A stretch of 64,000 nucleotides of DNA. It comes from Jeotgalibaca sp052266715. GTDB taxonomy: Bacteria > Bacillota > Bacilli > Lactobacillales > Aerococcaceae. The position numbers and the translations under genes were made by a program. The notes under the pieces are model-generated. The model did no database searches. It was not told where the DNA came from and saw only the letters and a list, made by a program, of their open reading frames with translations. Where the stretch lies: the NCBI GenBank assembly GCA_052266715.1, contig JBQPRB010000004.1, one strand, 5' to 3'. Positions 15,536-23,741 of this stretch are shown here, in pieces; the first letter of the stretch is position 1, and each line of letters opens with the position of its first letter.

Positions 15536-15792
15536 AAGCCAAAAAAAATTGCTATTATTAACAATATATATCAGATTAACTAATTTAACGATAATATTAT
15601 TCTTGTTATTCTTGGTGTTTATCCCTATATTGACTATACTAAAATTTTAGAACTTTTTTCACAAACCTTTAACGTCATATAGGGAACCGGTTTCTGTTTG
15701 ATAGACTCCTATCAACTCCAAAAAAGAAAATACCCTTTTCCACATTCTGGGGATATTTAGCGGGAGAATGAGTTGCATGGAATTAACAATAT
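15536..15792. other. AT-rich intergenic stretch without a recognised gene
   Basis: No frame here looks coding. A possible plus-strand promoter TTGGTG-17-TATACT lies at about 15613-15641. If used, it would make a short RNA of about 185 bases ending at the hairpin 15795-15831. Otherwise I see nothing. Confidence 0.3.
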
Positions 15793-15835
15793 ACACAAAG
15801 GCACCACTCAATTATCGAGTGGTGCCTTTGTCTTA
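15793..15835. terminator. Terminator of dgkB
   Basis: Perfect 15-bp stem ACAAAGGCACCACTC / GAGTGGTGCCTTTGT with loop AATTATC, overlapping the dgkB stop. The T run is weak on both sides. Confidence 0.8.
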
Positions 15836-16816
15836 TTGTTCATTTTCTTCTTCAAGCTGATTCACGGTTTCCATAAAGGCATCTCTTGGCTCTTGTGGTT
15901 CAAGTTCACCAATAGGTTCAAAATAATTACCAATGATATTGATGTGTTGTTGATGATTTGTAAAGGTTACGGGGGCATCGCCACCGTATTCGCCATCAAG
16001 GTTCAACATCAAACGATGGCCATCCCGTGAACGTACTTTAACAAAATTCGTTTTTGCGTAAAGGACTTGTGGATGATCGATGTGCTTGCCACCATTCAAA
16101 ACGGCTGCAATGATTTGAAGTATTTCAAATATATTGGCTGTTTTTATAACGAATAACGAGAACTTCCCATCCCCTAACATGATATTGGGATCGAGCATTT
16201 CAAATCCACCAGTGGAATTTGTCATTGCTACAAAAAACATCGATGCGGTTCCGTCGTACTCCCCGCCTTCATATTCAATATGCATATGGATAGGACGAAC
16301 ACTTGGTAACAATTCCGCCCCTTTTACTAGATAGGCTAAATAGCCGAACGCCGTTTTTAATTTTGCCGGAACTTGGTAGGTTAAATCCGTTAAATAACCA
16401 CCGGCTGCAATGTTTACAAAGTATTGATCGTTTGCTTGCCCAATATCCATTGGAATCACATTGCCCGCTGCGATAACCCGAGCAGCATCCAATAAATTGT
16501 TGCGTGGTATTTTCAATGCGCGTGCATAATCGTTGGTCGTTCCCGCTGGAATGATACCCACTTTTGGACGTTTTGGTAGGCCTGCGATACCGTTAATGAC
16601 ATCATTAACCGTTCCATCCCCACCTGCTGCAACGATTAAATCAAACCCATTTAACGCCGCACGCCTCGCTTCATTTGCGGCCGAATTGGGTTCTGGTTTT
16701 GTAGGAAAAGCACTGGCTTCATAGCCCGCATCTTCCAATATTTCGAGGATATCCAACATATTCTTTTTTAATTGTTCCCGTCCTGAAGACGGATTATATA
16801 TGACTCTAGCTCTCAT
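15833..16816 (-). CDS. dgkB: Diacylglycerol kinase (lipid kinase, YegS/DgkB family)
   Basis: 327 residues. The N-terminal DAGK catalytic domain has the nucleotide-binding PSSGREQ loop at residues 9-15 and GGDGTVNDVINGIAG near residue 66; the C-terminal YegS-like beta domain includes LPSVRPIHMHI and LNLDGEYGG. DgkB phosphorylates diacylglycerol left over from lipoteichoic acid synthesis and returns phosphatidic acid to phospholipid synthesis; it works at the membrane surface. In many Lactobacillales it directly follows gatB; here a repeat element separates them. A promoter lies upstream, so it is transcribed on its own. Confidence 0.95.
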   Translation of the reverse strand: MRARVIYNPSSGREQLKKNMLDILEILEDAGYEASAFPTKPEPNSAANEARRAALNGFDLIVAAGGDGTVNDVINGIAGLPKRPKVGIIPAGTTNDYARALKIPRNNLLDAARVIAAGNVIPMDIGQANDQYFVNIAAGGYLTDLTYQVPAKLKTAFGYLAYLVKGAELLPSVRPIHMHIEYEGGEYDGTASMFFVAMTNSTGGFEMLDPNIMLGDGKFSLFVIKTANIFEILQIIAAVLNGGKHIDHPQVLYAKTNFVKVRSRDGHRLMLNLDGEYGGDAPVTFTNHQQHINIIGNYFEPIGELEPQEPRDAFMETVNQLEEENEQ

Positions 16817-16875
16817 CTATGATTGCCCTACTTTCAACTATCTACTTTCTACAATCAGATACGTTGGCTATTATA

Positions 16876-16905
16876 ACATATTGGAGAATGATTGACACAC
16901 AAGGA
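16876..16905 (-). promoter_or_regulatory. Promoter of dgkB
   Basis: Minus strand TGTCAA, 16-bp spacer, extended -10 TGTTATAAT, about 55 bases before the ATG. Confidence 0.55.
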
Positions 16906-17010
16906 GCCCATCGTAGGAAACAAAATGGTTTTCCTTATTTTAGTGCCTACTGATGATTTTAAATTACGGGAAAATTAATAGTTATGTCCAATCGCGTGTA
17001 CAAAAAAAGA

Positions 17011-17252
17011 GGTTCTATTATTTATAGTGTTGGTAGGTATTCTTCGCGGAAATCCCGAAGGACGGTGGGGTTGCTTGTGGCCGTGTCCAGGATGCAATGC
17101 GAAAGTAGGGACCGTTGATGCTTCAGCGTCTACGGTCCCTTTGAGGCTTGCAAGCCCGGAGACTACAGGCTCGGGGCGGTCCCACGGCAGTACACAAGCA
17201 AACACGCAGGCCGAAGGGCATTTCCTTCACCAACACCAGATAACCAAGAACC
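17011..17252 (+). mobile_element. Repeat element copy 1 (MITE-like, undescribed family)
   Basis: 242 bp, GC-rich, between gatB and dgkB. The left end GGTTCTATTATTTATAGTG TTGGT and the inverted right end GGTTCTTGGTTATCTGGTG TTGGT share GGTTCT and GTGTTGGT, and further in TTGCTTGTG and GCCGTG, an imperfect terminal inverted repeat of roughly 70 bp. Flanks are AAAAAAGA (17003-17010) and AAAAAAGG (17253-17260), a 7/8 direct repeat. The centre is a hairpin GGGACCGT / ACGGTCCC (about 17116-17149). There is no coding frame of its own. The second copy is at 63386-63770, inverted. Confidence 0.8.
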
Positions 17253-17288
17253 AAAAAAGGATGACTGAGCACGCTCAGTCATCCTTTT
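17253..17288 (-). terminator. Terminator of the gatCAB block
   Basis: Perfect 16-bp stem AAAAGGATGACTGAGC / GCTCAGTCATCCTTTT with loop AC. Its T-tract on the minus strand is exactly where repeat copy 1 is inserted. Confidence 0.93.
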
Positions 17289-17291
17289 AAA

Positions 17292-18722
17292 TTATCTCTT
17301 GCCTAATTCTTCAGCCAACAGTTTGTTAACCATACCCGGGTTCGCTTGGCCTTTTGTTTGTTTCATAATTTGACCTACCAAGAATCCTTTAGCACGATCT
17401 TTACCTGCCTTGAAGTCATCGATTGATTGTTGATTAGCATCCAATACGCTATTGATGATTGGTAACAATGCGCTTGGATCAGACATTTGAATCAAGCCTT
17501 CTTTTTCAACAACTTCTTTAGCATTGCCACCTTTTGTTGCCAAAAGACGGAATACTTTTTTGGCAATTTTCGAGCTGATTGTACCATCTTCAATCAAGGT
17601 AATCATGCCTGCCAAGTTTTCTGGCGTTAGTTTCGTTTCTGCCAACTCAACTTTTTCGCTGTTCAAGTAAGCAGATACTTCACCCATCAACCAGTTTGAA
17701 GCTTGTTTTGGATCGCCACCAGCCGCAATTGTTGCTTCAAAGAAATCAGACATTTCTTTTGATAGCGTCAATACCATGGCATCATACTCCGGTAAATCAT
17801 ATTCAGATACATATTTTTGACGACGTTCTTTTGGCATTGCTGGCAATTCTGCGCGTACTTTTTCGATCCATTCTTCAGAAATTTCCAATTCTGGAAGGTC
17901 TGGTTCTGGGAAGTAACGGTAATCACTTTCCCCTTCTTTAACACGCATCAAAATTGTTTCGCCCGTTGTTTCATCGATACGACGTGTTTCTTGTTGAATC
18001 ACGCCACCTGCGTTCAATACGCGTGCTTGACGTTTTTCTTCAAATGCAAGACCACGGCGAACAAAGTTGAAGGAGTTCAAGTTTTTCAACTCTGTCTTTG
18101 TACCGAATTTTTCTTGGCCGTAAGGACGGATTGAAATGTTCGCGTCGCAACGCATTGAACCTTCTTCCATCTTCACGTCGGAAACGCCTGTATACATGAT
18201 GATCTCACGGATTGCTTCCAAGTATGCGTATGCTTCTTCAGGTGAACGCATATCTGCTTCGGAAACGATCTCGATCAAAGGTGTTCCTTGACGGTTCAAA
18301 TCGACATAAGAGTAACCGTCGGAACCGTGCGTGTTTTTACCAGCATCTTCTTCCAAGTGGACACGTTCGATGCGGATTTTTTTCTTTTTACCTTCTACTT
18401 CGATTTCAATCCAGCCATTGTAGCCGATTGGACGATCCAATTGCGAAATTTGATATGCTTTTGGATTATCTGGGTAGAAGTAGTTTTTACGGTCAAAATG
18501 CGTTTCGCGGTTGATTTCACAGTTCAAAGCTAAAGCAGCTTTCATACCGAATTCAATGGCACCTTCATTGATAACTGGTAAAACGCCTGGGTAACCCCAG
18601 TCGATAACGTTTGTGTTTGAGTTTGGTTCTGCCCCAAAGTGTGCTGGAGATGGGGAGAACATTTTTGATTCAGTTTTTAATTCTACGTGGACCTCAAGTC
18701 CGATGACTGTTTCGTAATTCAT
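17292..18722 (-). CDS. gatB: Aspartyl/glutamyl-tRNA amidotransferase subunit B
   Basis: 476 residues, normal length. It begins NYETVIGLEVHVELKTESKMF and shows the GatB/PET112 signature LEEDAGKNTH and DLNRQGTPLIEIV, with the C-terminal GatB/YqeY tail domain (LLAEELGKR end). With GatA and GatC it converts Glu-tRNA-Gln (and Asp-tRNA-Asn) to the amidated form; GatB holds the tRNA and activates the acyl group with ATP. Starts 12 bases after gatA in the gatCAB operon and ends at a strong terminator. Confidence 0.98.
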   Translation of the reverse strand: MNYETVIGLEVHVELKTESKMFSPSPAHFGAEPNSNTNVIDWGYPGVLPVINEGAIEFGMKAALALNCEINRETHFDRKNYFYPDNPKAYQISQLDRPIGYNGWIEIEVEGKKKKIRIERVHLEEDAGKNTHGSDGYSYVDLNRQGTPLIEIVSEADMRSPEEAYAYLEAIREIIMYTGVSDVKMEEGSMRCDANISIRPYGQEKFGTKTELKNLNSFNFVRRGLAFEEKRQARVLNAGGVIQQETRRIDETTGETILMRVKEGESDYRYFPEPDLPELEISEEWIEKVRAELPAMPKERRQKYVSEYDLPEYDAMVLTLSKEMSDFFEATIAAGGDPKQASNWLMGEVSAYLNSEKVELAETKLTPENLAGMITLIEDGTISSKIAKKVFRLLATKGGNAKEVVEKEGLIQMSDPSALLPIINSVLDANQQSIDDFKAGKDRAKGFLVGQIMKQTKGQANPGMVNKLLAEELGKR

Positions 18723-18734
18723 CTCTGTCGCCTC

Positions 18735-20189
18735 CTACAAGTTTGGGTGTTTCGCATGATAGTCATTTGCTTGTTCGAGGGCAAATGCTGCTTGGTAAAG
18801 TTTTGCTTCTTCGAAGTAGTTACCAATCAATTGGATACCGATTGGCAAACCTTCTTGGGAGAATCCGCCTGGTACAGAAATGGCAGGAACACCAGCTAGG
18901 TTGATTGTAACAGTCAATAAGTCGGACATGTACATTTCAAGCGGGTTGTCGCTCTTTGAGCCTAAATCAAATGCTGTTGTCGTTGTTGTAGGTCCCAAGA
19001 TAAAGTCGTACTCGCTGAAAATGCGCTCAAAGTCGCGTTTAATTAACGTACGTACTTGACCCGCTTTCTTGAAATAAGCATCGTAGAAACCTGCACTTAG
19101 TGAGAAAGTTCCTAACATGATACGGCGTTTTACTTCCATACCGAAACCTTCAGAACGGCTCTTCACATAGATATCTTCCAATGAGTTAACATCGTCAGCA
19201 CGGTGACCGTAACGGATACCATCGAAACGTTGTAAGTTAGAAGATGCTTCTGATGAAGCAATAATGTAGTAAGCTGGAATACCATAAGATAGTGTTGGCA
19301 AACTTACTTCTTCAACGGTTGCGCCCATTTCTTCAAATTGTGCAGCCGCTTTGCGAACTGCATCTTGAATTTCAGCATTTACACCTTCTTGGAAGTATTC
19401 TTTTGGCAATGCTACTCTCATGCCTGCTACTTTACCGTTCAAGTTTGCGCTGAATTTAGGAACTTCAAGTTTCGCACTTGTGGAATCACGTTTGTCATAA
19501 CCACTGATTGTTTCCAATAGCAATGCATTATCGGTTACCGTGCGTGAGAATGGTCCGATTTGGTCCAAGCTTGAAGAGAATGCGATTAAACCGTAACGAG
19601 AAACACGACCATATGTCGGTTTCATACCAACGATACCGTTAAAGGCAGCTGGTTGACGGATCGATCCACCCGTATCTGTTCCTAAAGAACCCAGGATTTG
19701 ACCGGAAGCTACAGCTGCTGCTGAACCACCGGAAGAACCACCAGGAACTTTGCTCAAGTCCCAAGCATTTTTTGTTTTCTTGAAGTAAGACGTTTCGGTA
19801 GAACCACCCATAGCAAATTCGTCCATGTTCAGTTTACCGACATTGACCGCACCGGCTTCCTTCAATTTTGCTACAACCGTTGCGTCATAAATCGGAACAA
19901 AATCTTCCAACATATGGCTAGCAGCTGTTGTTGTTAACCCTTCAGTAACAATGTTATCTTTGATCCCCAAGGGAATACCGTTCAGAACATTGCCGTCTGA
20001 ATAACCACGCGCGTCTGCAGCTTCTGCTTGTTTTAATGCTTCTGCTTCGTTCAAAGCAAGGAATGCTTCAACTTTTGAGTCAGTTTCCGCAATACGTTTG
20101 AATGCTTCTTTGGTTAGTTCAACAGAAGAAAATTGTTTATTTACTAACCCTTCGTGAAGGCTTTTCAATGTTTCAGTATATTTACTCAT
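18735..20189 (-). CDS. gatA: Aspartyl/glutamyl-tRNA amidotransferase subunit A
   Basis: 484 residues, an amidase-signature enzyme. The Ser-cisSer-Lys triad is visible as K77 (GIPLGIKDNI), S152 (GGSSGGSAAAVASG) and S176 (TDTGGSIRQPA). It releases ammonia from glutamine and passes it to GatB for transamidation of mischarged tRNA. It overlaps gatC by four bases (ATGA), typical translational coupling. Confidence 0.98.
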   Translation of the reverse strand: MSKYTETLKSLHEGLVNKQFSSVELTKEAFKRIAETDSKVEAFLALNEAEALKQAEAADARGYSDGNVLNGIPLGIKDNIVTEGLTTTAASHMLEDFVPIYDATVVAKLKEAGAVNVGKLNMDEFAMGGSTETSYFKKTKNAWDLSKVPGGSSGGSAAAVASGQILGSLGTDTGGSIRQPAAFNGIVGMKPTYGRVSRYGLIAFSSSLDQIGPFSRTVTDNALLLETISGYDKRDSTSAKLEVPKFSANLNGKVAGMRVALPKEYFQEGVNAEIQDAVRKAAAQFEEMGATVEEVSLPTLSYGIPAYYIIASSEASSNLQRFDGIRYGHRADDVNSLEDIYVKSRSEGFGMEVKRRIMLGTFSLSAGFYDAYFKKAGQVRTLIKRDFERIFSEYDFILGPTTTTTAFDLGSKSDNPLEMYMSDLLTVTINLAGVPAISVPGGFSQEGLPIGIQLIGNYFEEAKLYQAAFALEQANDYHAKHPNL

Positions 20190-20491
20190 GCGCCCTCCAC
20201 CTCATTATCTAAAATTGCCGGCACTTGAATCATGCCACCTTCCGCTGTTTTAACATTTTTGAACAGTAAGTCACGATCAGTTCCTGGTTCAGCCACGTCT
20301 GGACGCATCACGTTCTTCAACACTACACCATGTGTTGTTACTGGAACATCTGTTGTATCAACGCTATTCAGTTGTTCAACCATATCCAAAATATCGCTCA
20401 TTTGTTCGGTAAAGTGTGCAATTTCTTCTGGTTTAAATTCAAGTTTAGCCAGTTTTGCTACATGGCGTACTTCTTCTTCACTAATTGCCAT
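20186..20491 (-). CDS. gatC: Aspartyl/glutamyl-tRNA amidotransferase subunit C
   Basis: 101 residues, full length. EEEVRHVAKLAKLEFKPEE at the N-terminus and DVPVTTHGV, MRPDV, and the closing FKNVKTAEGGMIQVPAIL are the GatC pattern. It is a belt that holds GatA and GatB together. AGAAGGGGAAACA precedes the ATG. A weak extended -10 (TGCTAAAAT, about 20525-20533) lies upstream, so gatCAB may have its own promoter besides read-through from camS. Confidence 0.97.
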   Translation of the reverse strand: MAISEEEVRHVAKLAKLEFKPEEIAHFTEQMSDILDMVEQLNSVDTTDVPVTTHGVVLKNVMRPDVAEPGTDRDLLFKNVKTAEGGMIQVPAILDNEVEGA

Positions 20492-20566
20492 TGTTTCCCC
20501 TTCTTTCCATTTTCTCGTCTATCAATTTTAGCATATTTAACGCGTTTCGAACACGTTCTTTAATGA

Positions 20567-21703
20567 TTAATCAAAGATATGATAGGTAAAGTTCTGAGAA
20601 CCGTTATCTCTGGCTACAAAGGATTCAATCCCATCGATTGATTCCACCTTTATTTCTATTTGCGCATCTTGTGGCAAGTATTGGCTTGCAGCATCGGTAA
20701 TATGTTGCGTAAAGGCGATGATTTCCGTTTCACCGTAGAATTGGGTCATGATATTAATTTCCAAACTTTGGAGTTGGCTATTATTATAACGACCTATACC
20801 GGTCACCCCACTTAAATTGGGGAAGAAACTTTGGATTTCATTTTTGAAGTTCGCAAAGTGAGAAGCGTCTTCTGATTCCTCGTTAGAAGGAAACAGAATT
20901 TTCTCTTCCTTACGCTCCACCCATTCATCCACGCTATTTCCTTCCTGGGACAACCCTTCAAACTTATAGACCCCACCTGCTAAACTATCTTGAGGTGATT
21001 GGATAAAAATACCAACTACGATGGGAATCGATTCTAAACCTTCTTCTTGTCGCAATCTTCTTACAATCTGGTTCCCGTACTTTTTAGCATTTTCTTCAAT
21101 TTTAGCGATATCAAGTTCTTGTTCATGTGTATAAATACGATCTTTTTCATCTTTTGTCGTATAGTAATCGATTTGGTTCATCGCCAAGCCAATTGCAATA
21201 CCGCCTAATTCAAAACCTTTTTCAGTTTGAACCAGATAATCCTGTTCAACGATTTGTGATAAATATTTAGGAACTCGTGTTTTAGGATCATCAGAATCAT
21301 TTCCGGTTGGATTCAAACCATCTGGGTTGTCTTCTGTTTTCCGACCTAACCAACTTTGTGCTACTTCTTCAGTAATAACTTGGCCTTCCTGGAAATAATA
21401 CGTGTCCGTTGAGAACACACTGCGTGCGACATCCAGCAAGCCGGATTCAAAGTCTTTCATGTTTACAGTGGAATTCAACTCCAGACTCACCCCGCGGTTT
21501 TGACTGGACTTATAAGTTCCATCCACAATCAGCGCACGATAATAAGCATTAGAGAGCTGATTGGTTGTCGTTTCAACTGGCACCAGATTGTTGTTTGTCT
21601 GCGGTGTTTGTTCACTTGATTTTTCCAAATCTGTACAGGCCGCTAACAAGCCCAGGCTCGCCAGCAACACACCCATTTTCCATCTCGGTTTATTCATTTT
21701 CAT
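20567..21703 (-). CDS. camS: CamS-family sex pheromone lipoprotein
   Basis: About 378 residues. It has a basic start, hydrophobic core and lipobox LLAAC (Cys23), then a CamS domain (LVPVETTTNQLSNAYYRALI, VAQSWLGRK, NPTGN, YDTI-like GIAIGLAMN, and a closing VKSIDG-type segment). In enterococci the cleaved signal peptide of CamS is the precursor of the cAM373 pheromone; the lipoprotein's own function is unclear. Several starts are possible (GTG 21712, ATG 21703, ATG 21697); 21703 is used. It overlaps ligA by 14 bases, and the pcrA-ligA-camS-gatCAB order is conserved in the order. Confidence 0.93.
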   Translation of the reverse strand: MKMNKPRWKMGVLLASLGLLAACTDLEKSSEQTPQTNNNLVPVETTTNQLSNAYYRALIVDGTYKSSQNRGVSLELNSTVNMKDFESGLLDVARSVFSTDTYYFQEGQVITEEVAQSWLGRKTEDNPDGLNPTGNDSDDPKTRVPKYLSQIVEQDYLVQTEKGFELGGIAIGLAMNQIDYYTTKDEKDRIYTHEQELDIAKIEENAKKYGNQIVRRLRQEEGLESIPIVVGIFIQSPQDSLAGGVYKFEGLSQEGNSVDEWVERKEEKILFPSNEESEDASHFANFKNEIQSFFPNLSGVTGIGRYNNSQLQSLEINIMTQFYGETEIIAFTQHITDAASQYLPQDAQIEIKVESIDGIESFVARDNGSQNFTYHIFD

Positions 21704-23726
21704 TCGTTCCACTACTTTCTAAGTGACGCACCATTTCGGCTTCTGTCCAAACGGGAATATTCAGTGACTGTGCTTTCGTCAACTTACTGCCGGCATCTTC
21801 CCCAGCAATCAACCAGTCTGTGTTTTTCGAAACACTTCCGGTCACCTTTCCACCCAGGCGTTCAATCATTTCTGTTGCTTCCGGACGTGTATAGGTGGTC
21901 AATTTACCAGTCAATACGACTGTTTTTCCTTGCCAAATCGAATCATTTTCAATGACAGCGGCTTTCTTTGGTCCTTTGTAAATTAAATTGACGCCATTTT
22001 CCCGGAATTCTTCAATCAATACTGCGACTTCAGGCAATGCGAAAAATTGCACGACACTATCGGCAATCGTTTCCCCAAATCCTTCAATGGCATCAATGTC
22101 TTCCTTGGAAGCTGCCATCAAGCGCTCAATCGTTTCAAATTCCTCCGCCAGCATTTTGGCTGCTTTGGCACCAACATTACGGATGCCTAAACCAAATATC
22201 AAGCGTTCAAGGGAATTTTCTCGACTTTTATCAATGGCACTCAGAATATTATTCGCTGATTTTTCTTTTATTTTGTCGAGTTGCAACAAATCATCCATAG
22301 TCAATGTATACAAACCAGCAACGTCTTTTACTAAACCTTTTTCATACATTTGACTCACTACGCGCACACCAAGCCCCGTTATATTCATCGCATTACGGGA
22401 TACAAAGTGAGACAAGCCTTCTTTCATTTGAGCAGGACACTGTGGGTTCAAACATCGCAAGGCCACCTCGTCTTCCAAATGTGCCAAGTGGCTATCACAC
22501 GCCGGACAATTAGTCGGGATGGTGTAAGGTTCGCTGTCTTCTGACCGTTTGTCAAGATTGACAGAAATAATTTCTGGAATGATATCTCCGGCTTTGTGAA
22601 TTAAAACAGTGTCTCCGATGCGGACATCTTTTTCTTTCACCAAATCGACATTATGCAAACTTGCCCGTTGAACAGTTGAACCGGCAATAAAAACAGGATC
22701 CATGATAGCCGTTGGAGTGACTACACCGGTACGGCCAACCGTCCATTCAATATCACGAAGGATGGTTTCTTGTTCCTCTGCTGGAAATTTATAAGCAATT
22801 GCCCACCGCGGGGCTTTGACAGTGTAGCCAATTTCTTCCTGCGTAGCGAAATCATCCACTTTAATAACAACGCCGTCGATATCATATGGCAACGTGAGAC
22901 GTTTTTCTCTCATTGCTTCAATAAACGCCCACACTTCTTCAATGGTTTCACATTCTTGTCGCAGCGTGTTTGTTCGTAATCCGATTTCTGAAAGTTTCGT
23001 CAACAACTCTGATTGTGTCTTCACAGCCAGTTCATCAAAATTAGCGGCACCATACAAAAAGACATTTAAATTACGACCGGCCGTAATTTTTGAATCGAGT
23101 TGGCGAATGGAACCAGCTGCAGCATTACGGGGATTGGCAAAAATCTCCAAGCCTTTTTCATCCCGGTCTTCGTTTAATTTTGCGAAGGCACTTTTTGGCA
23201 TATAACACTCACCCCGGACCTCAAAGGTTACAGGTTCTCGTAGTCTTAACGGAATCGCTTTGATGGTTCGCAAATTTTGAGTGATTTCCTCACCGATTGT
23301 ACCATCCCCACGCGTTGCTCCACGCTTGAAGATACCTTTTTCGTATTTTAAGGAGATGGCCAAGCCGTCGATTTTCAGTTCGCAAGTATACGTGAATGGT
23401 TTATCGGTCAGTTTGCGAATACGCTGGTCGAAATTTTCTAAATCTTCCAGACTAAATGCGTTTCCCAAACTTAGCATTGGAACGTCATGGGCCACTTTTT
23501 CAAACCCAGATAAGAGTTTCCCCCCCACACGTTGCGTTGGCGATTCTGAAACAATTAATTCGGGATAGGCCGTTTCAATGGCAACAAGTTCATGGTAGAG
23601 CTGATCATATTCTTGATCAGAAACAGTCGGTGCATCCAGGACATAATACTCGTAGCCAAATCTATTTAATTGGTCCCGAAGATAACGTGCGCGTTCTTCT
23701 GACTCTGCTAAGGTTATTTTAGACAT
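21690..23726 (-). CDS. ligA: NAD-dependent DNA ligase
   Basis: 678 residues, full length. The adenylated lysine is K118 in CELKIDGLAIS; then the OB fold, the four-cysteine zinc finger (CPACDSHL and CLNPQCPAQ, near residue 410), a helix-hairpin-helix region (GLGIRNVGAKAAKML) and a C-terminal BRCT domain (VVLTGKLTTYTRPEATEMI). It seals nicks in replication and repair using NAD. Starts 15 bases after pcrA and overlaps camS. Confidence 0.98.
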   Translation of the reverse strand: MSKITLAESEERARYLRDQLNRFGYEYYVLDAPTVSDQEYDQLYHELVAIETAYPELIVSESPTQRVGGKLLSGFEKVAHDVPMLSLGNAFSLEDLENFDQRIRKLTDKPFTYTCELKIDGLAISLKYEKGIFKRGATRGDGTIGEEITQNLRTIKAIPLRLREPVTFEVRGECYMPKSAFAKLNEDRDEKGLEIFANPRNAAAGSIRQLDSKITAGRNLNVFLYGAANFDELAVKTQSELLTKLSEIGLRTNTLRQECETIEEVWAFIEAMREKRLTLPYDIDGVVIKVDDFATQEEIGYTVKAPRWAIAYKFPAEEQETILRDIEWTVGRTGVVTPTAIMDPVFIAGSTVQRASLHNVDLVKEKDVRIGDTVLIHKAGDIIPEIISVNLDKRSEDSEPYTIPTNCPACDSHLAHLEDEVALRCLNPQCPAQMKEGLSHFVSRNAMNITGLGVRVVSQMYEKGLVKDVAGLYTLTMDDLLQLDKIKEKSANNILSAIDKSRENSLERLIFGLGIRNVGAKAAKMLAEEFETIERLMAASKEDIDAIEGFGETIADSVVQFFALPEVAVLIEEFRENGVNLIYKGPKKAAVIENDSIWQGKTVVLTGKLTTYTRPEATEMIERLGGKVTGSVSKNTDWLIAGEDAGSKLTKAQSLNIPVWTEAEMVRHLESSGTNENE

Positions 23727-23741
23727 GTTTCCCAGCCCTCT

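Noticed and set aside
15773..16030. Plus-strand frame opposite the end of dgkB
   Set aside because: Shadow of dgkB; includes the terminator stem and has no convincing ribosome site.
16975..17290. Long open frames on both strands across repeat copy 1
   Set aside because: Frame openness comes from GC-rich repeat sequence; translations differ between the two copies and end randomly in flanking DNA.
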